Source of the DNA: an uncultured Polaribacter sp.
GTDB lineage: Bacteria > Bacteroidota > Bacteroidia > Flavobacteriales > Flavobacteriaceae
Length of the DNA: 64,000 nucleotides
Direction of reading: 5' to 3'
Assembly: GCF_947496195.1 (NCBI RefSeq)
Contig: NZ_CANMBY010000001.1
Location: 1-64,000 of the forward strand
The position numbers were made by a program, and so were the translations under genes. The number at the start of each line of letters is the position of its first letter. The first letter of the stretch is position 1. The notes below the pieces were generated by a model. The model saw only the letters and a list, made by a program, of their open reading frames with translations, did not search any database and was not told where the DNA came from. Of this stretch, positions 62,646 through 64,000 are shown one piece after another.

Positions 62646-63995
62646 TTAGTTTACTTTAATTGGTTTTATTGCTGTTTGTCTTTCATTTACATATTCGAAA
62701 GTGCCATCTCCAAAATAACCAGCTTCTTCTAACATAATTCTTATGTCTTTATTCCATTCATTTAAAGTAACAGTCGTATTTAATTCAATTGCATAAGCTG
62801 TGTTTTTTTGCAAAGGATAATCGCCATTAAAAGGCACACCTTCTTGAGAATCCCACATACCAATTGTGGTACCTGCACTATGCCCATATTTACCTAAAGG
62901 ATGTGTATAAATTGATGGTCTTAACCCTTCATTCTTACCTTGTGCTAAAGAAGTTAAAAGTATTTCATTACCTGTTTTACCAGCTTTCATATTCTCTGTT
63001 AAAATATCTTGCACTCTATTTCCTTTTTTAAATGCTTCTTTTAAAAATTGAGGAACTTCGGTTTCATCATCATTTAAAACATAGGCATGTTGTTGGCAAT
63101 CTGTATTTAAACCAATATAAGTAATGCCAAAATCGCAATGCAATAAATCTCCTTTTTGAATGATTTCAGTAGGTTTACTTTTTGAAAAAGATTCTATGTG
63201 TGATTTTAATGCTTCATTACTCCTTTGAATATCAATAGTTGGATGAAACCAAGTTTCTAAACCTAAATCTGTAACTTTTTGTCTTAGAAACCAAACCACA
63301 TCTTCTGTAGATGTTTTTCCTGGAGTTATTATTTTTGCAGAGAAAGCTTCATCAATAATATCGTGTGTAATTTTTACAAGTTTTCTAAACAACTCCATTT
63401 CTTTTTCAGTTCTTGTTTCTATCCATGCAATTCCTAATTTTTCTGCAGATACAAATTTTGATGTTATACTTTCTGGCATATTTGCTTTTAATTCATCAAA
63501 ATCTGTTTTTACTAAACCATCTGCTAATGCAAAATGTGTTGAATAATTTAATCCTATTTTTTCTGGATTTCTTTCAGCTATTATCTTTTCTAACGCTTTC
63601 CATTGATTAGGTTCCTCTTCTTTATTCCAAGCCGATTTTATGCTTTTCCCTATATCATATCTTGCTACTGCCAATCTTTCTAAAGTATCTTTTGTTTTAT
63701 CTCTATAAAAAACAATAATGGTTCTTCTTCTAGCATTTAACCAAGTTGCTGGTAACATGGTTTTTAATATTGGATCTTCATTATATTCTCTAGAAATAAG
63801 AAGCCACATATCTAAACCAGTTTTATCCATTAACTCTGGTAATAAGTTTGTAAATCTATCTTCTAAAAGTTCATCTTTTACTTTTGCTCTTTCAATTTCT
63901 GGAAGTATTTCATAGCCCTGTTTATCTACAAACTCTTTATCTGAACATGAAAAAACAAAAACTAATAGTGTAACAAGTACAATTCTTTTAAACAT
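62646..63995 (-). CDS. M24 family (Xaa-Pro-type) peptidase lipoprotein
   Basis: A 449-residue protein with lipobox (VFVFSCSD, Cys 17). An N-terminal creatinase-like domain (about 30-200) precedes the pita-bread fold domain with metal ligands in HCDFGITYIGLNTDCQQH (two Asp), GKYGHSAGTTIG (His), AIELNT (Glu) and RIMLEEAGYF (Glu). The complete set suggests an active envelope aminopeptidase acting at Xaa-Pro bonds (family inference). The ATG at 63995 is almost at the window edge, so the promoter is not seen. Confidence 0.93.
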   Translation of the reverse strand: MFKRIVLVTLLVFVFSCSDKEFVDKQGYEILPEIERAKVKDELLEDRFTNLLPELMDKTGLDMWLLISREYNEDPILKTMLPATWLNARRRTIIVFYRDKTKDTLERLAVARYDIGKSIKSAWNKEEEPNQWKALEKIIAERNPEKIGLNYSTHFALADGLVKTDFDELKANMPESITSKFVSAEKLGIAWIETRTEKEMELFRKLVKITHDIIDEAFSAKIITPGKTSTEDVVWFLRQKVTDLGLETWFHPTIDIQRSNEALKSHIESFSKSKPTEIIQKGDLLHCDFGITYIGLNTDCQQHAYVLNDDETEVPQFLKEAFKKGNRVQDILTENMKAGKTGNEILLTSLAQGKNEGLRPSIYTHPLGKYGHSAGTTIGMWDSQEGVPFNGDYPLQKNTAYAIELNTTVTLNEWNKDIRIMLEEAGYFGDGTFEYVNERQTAIKPIKVN

Positions 63996-64000
63996 AATAA

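Overview
The window is AT-rich chromosomal DNA of a Bacteroidetes bacterium, most likely a marine Flavobacteriaceae (Polaribacter/Tenacibaculum-like; genus not certain). The reasons are type IX secretion (T9SS) C-terminal sorting domains, lipoproteins with SxC lipoboxes, no Shine-Dalgarno usage, Bacteroidetes-type -7 boxes (TAnnTTTG) in front of several starts, and typical flavobacterial families (DUF1800/DUF1501, GSCFA, TPR sensor kinases, LemA/TPM). I see no rRNA, tRNA, insertion sequence, prophage or CRISPR array. Genes are densely packed, often with 1-4 bp stop/start overlaps.

Layout. 1-4940 (-): secreted surface proteins, ending in the N-terminal 1095 codons of a giant Ig-like adhesin with a nearly perfect 255-bp tandem duplication. 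5134-6444: der. 6531-10120: a GAF protein convergent with an HD-domain/PycTM fusion. 10233-12764: msrB-msrA-selO redox-repair operon. 12801-14405: XdhC and MocA-like cofactor genes. 14414-18106: a very large outer-membrane protein joining a metallophosphoesterase, a kinase-like segment and a beta-barrel. 18477-21234 (-): beta-propeller lipoprotein and lemA-TPM-TPM. 21297-28010 (-): a seven-gene acyl-CoA operon whose kinase plus acyl-CoA dehydrogenase pair recalls ACAD10/11 and the Lva pathway. 28166-29460 (-): MerR regulator and M23 peptidase, divergent from alaS (29621-32239). 32314-36499: DUF1800, DUF1501 and GSCFA.

36501-42470 holds small membrane proteins and lipoproteins followed by a TPR histidine kinase and a LuxR-type response regulator. 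Five promoter regions in this stretch carry the same 18-bp dyad (half-site ATA[AC]GNCA, 2-bp centre), each 48-55 bp before a start codon, including that of the response regulator. This looks like a compact self-regulated two-component regulon. 42472-52730: a beta-barrel protein, rhodanese, aromatic amino acid hydroxylase, gpmI, map, methyltransferase, ApbE and OmpA-like lipoprotein, closed by a clear terminator. 52828-56657: PqqB-like hydrolase, glycoside hydrolase family 2 enzyme and a small secreted protein.

56712-59549 (-) is the best candidate for a new system: a secreted protein, a membrane cyclase with an extracytoplasmic TPR sensor, and a stand-alone PycTM (Pycsar-effector-like) membrane protein, spaced 27 and 3 bp apart. 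The cyclase keeps the Lys/Asp pair of adenylyl cyclases, so it may couple envelope sensing to a PycTM effector through cAMP rather than the cUMP/cCMP of classical Pycsar defence. The second PycTM protein in the window, fused to an HD phosphohydrolase (8915-10120), strengthens the theme. 59670-63995: MazG-like pyrophosphohydrolase, KirBac-like channel, a membrane protein, tag and an M24 peptidase lipoprotein.
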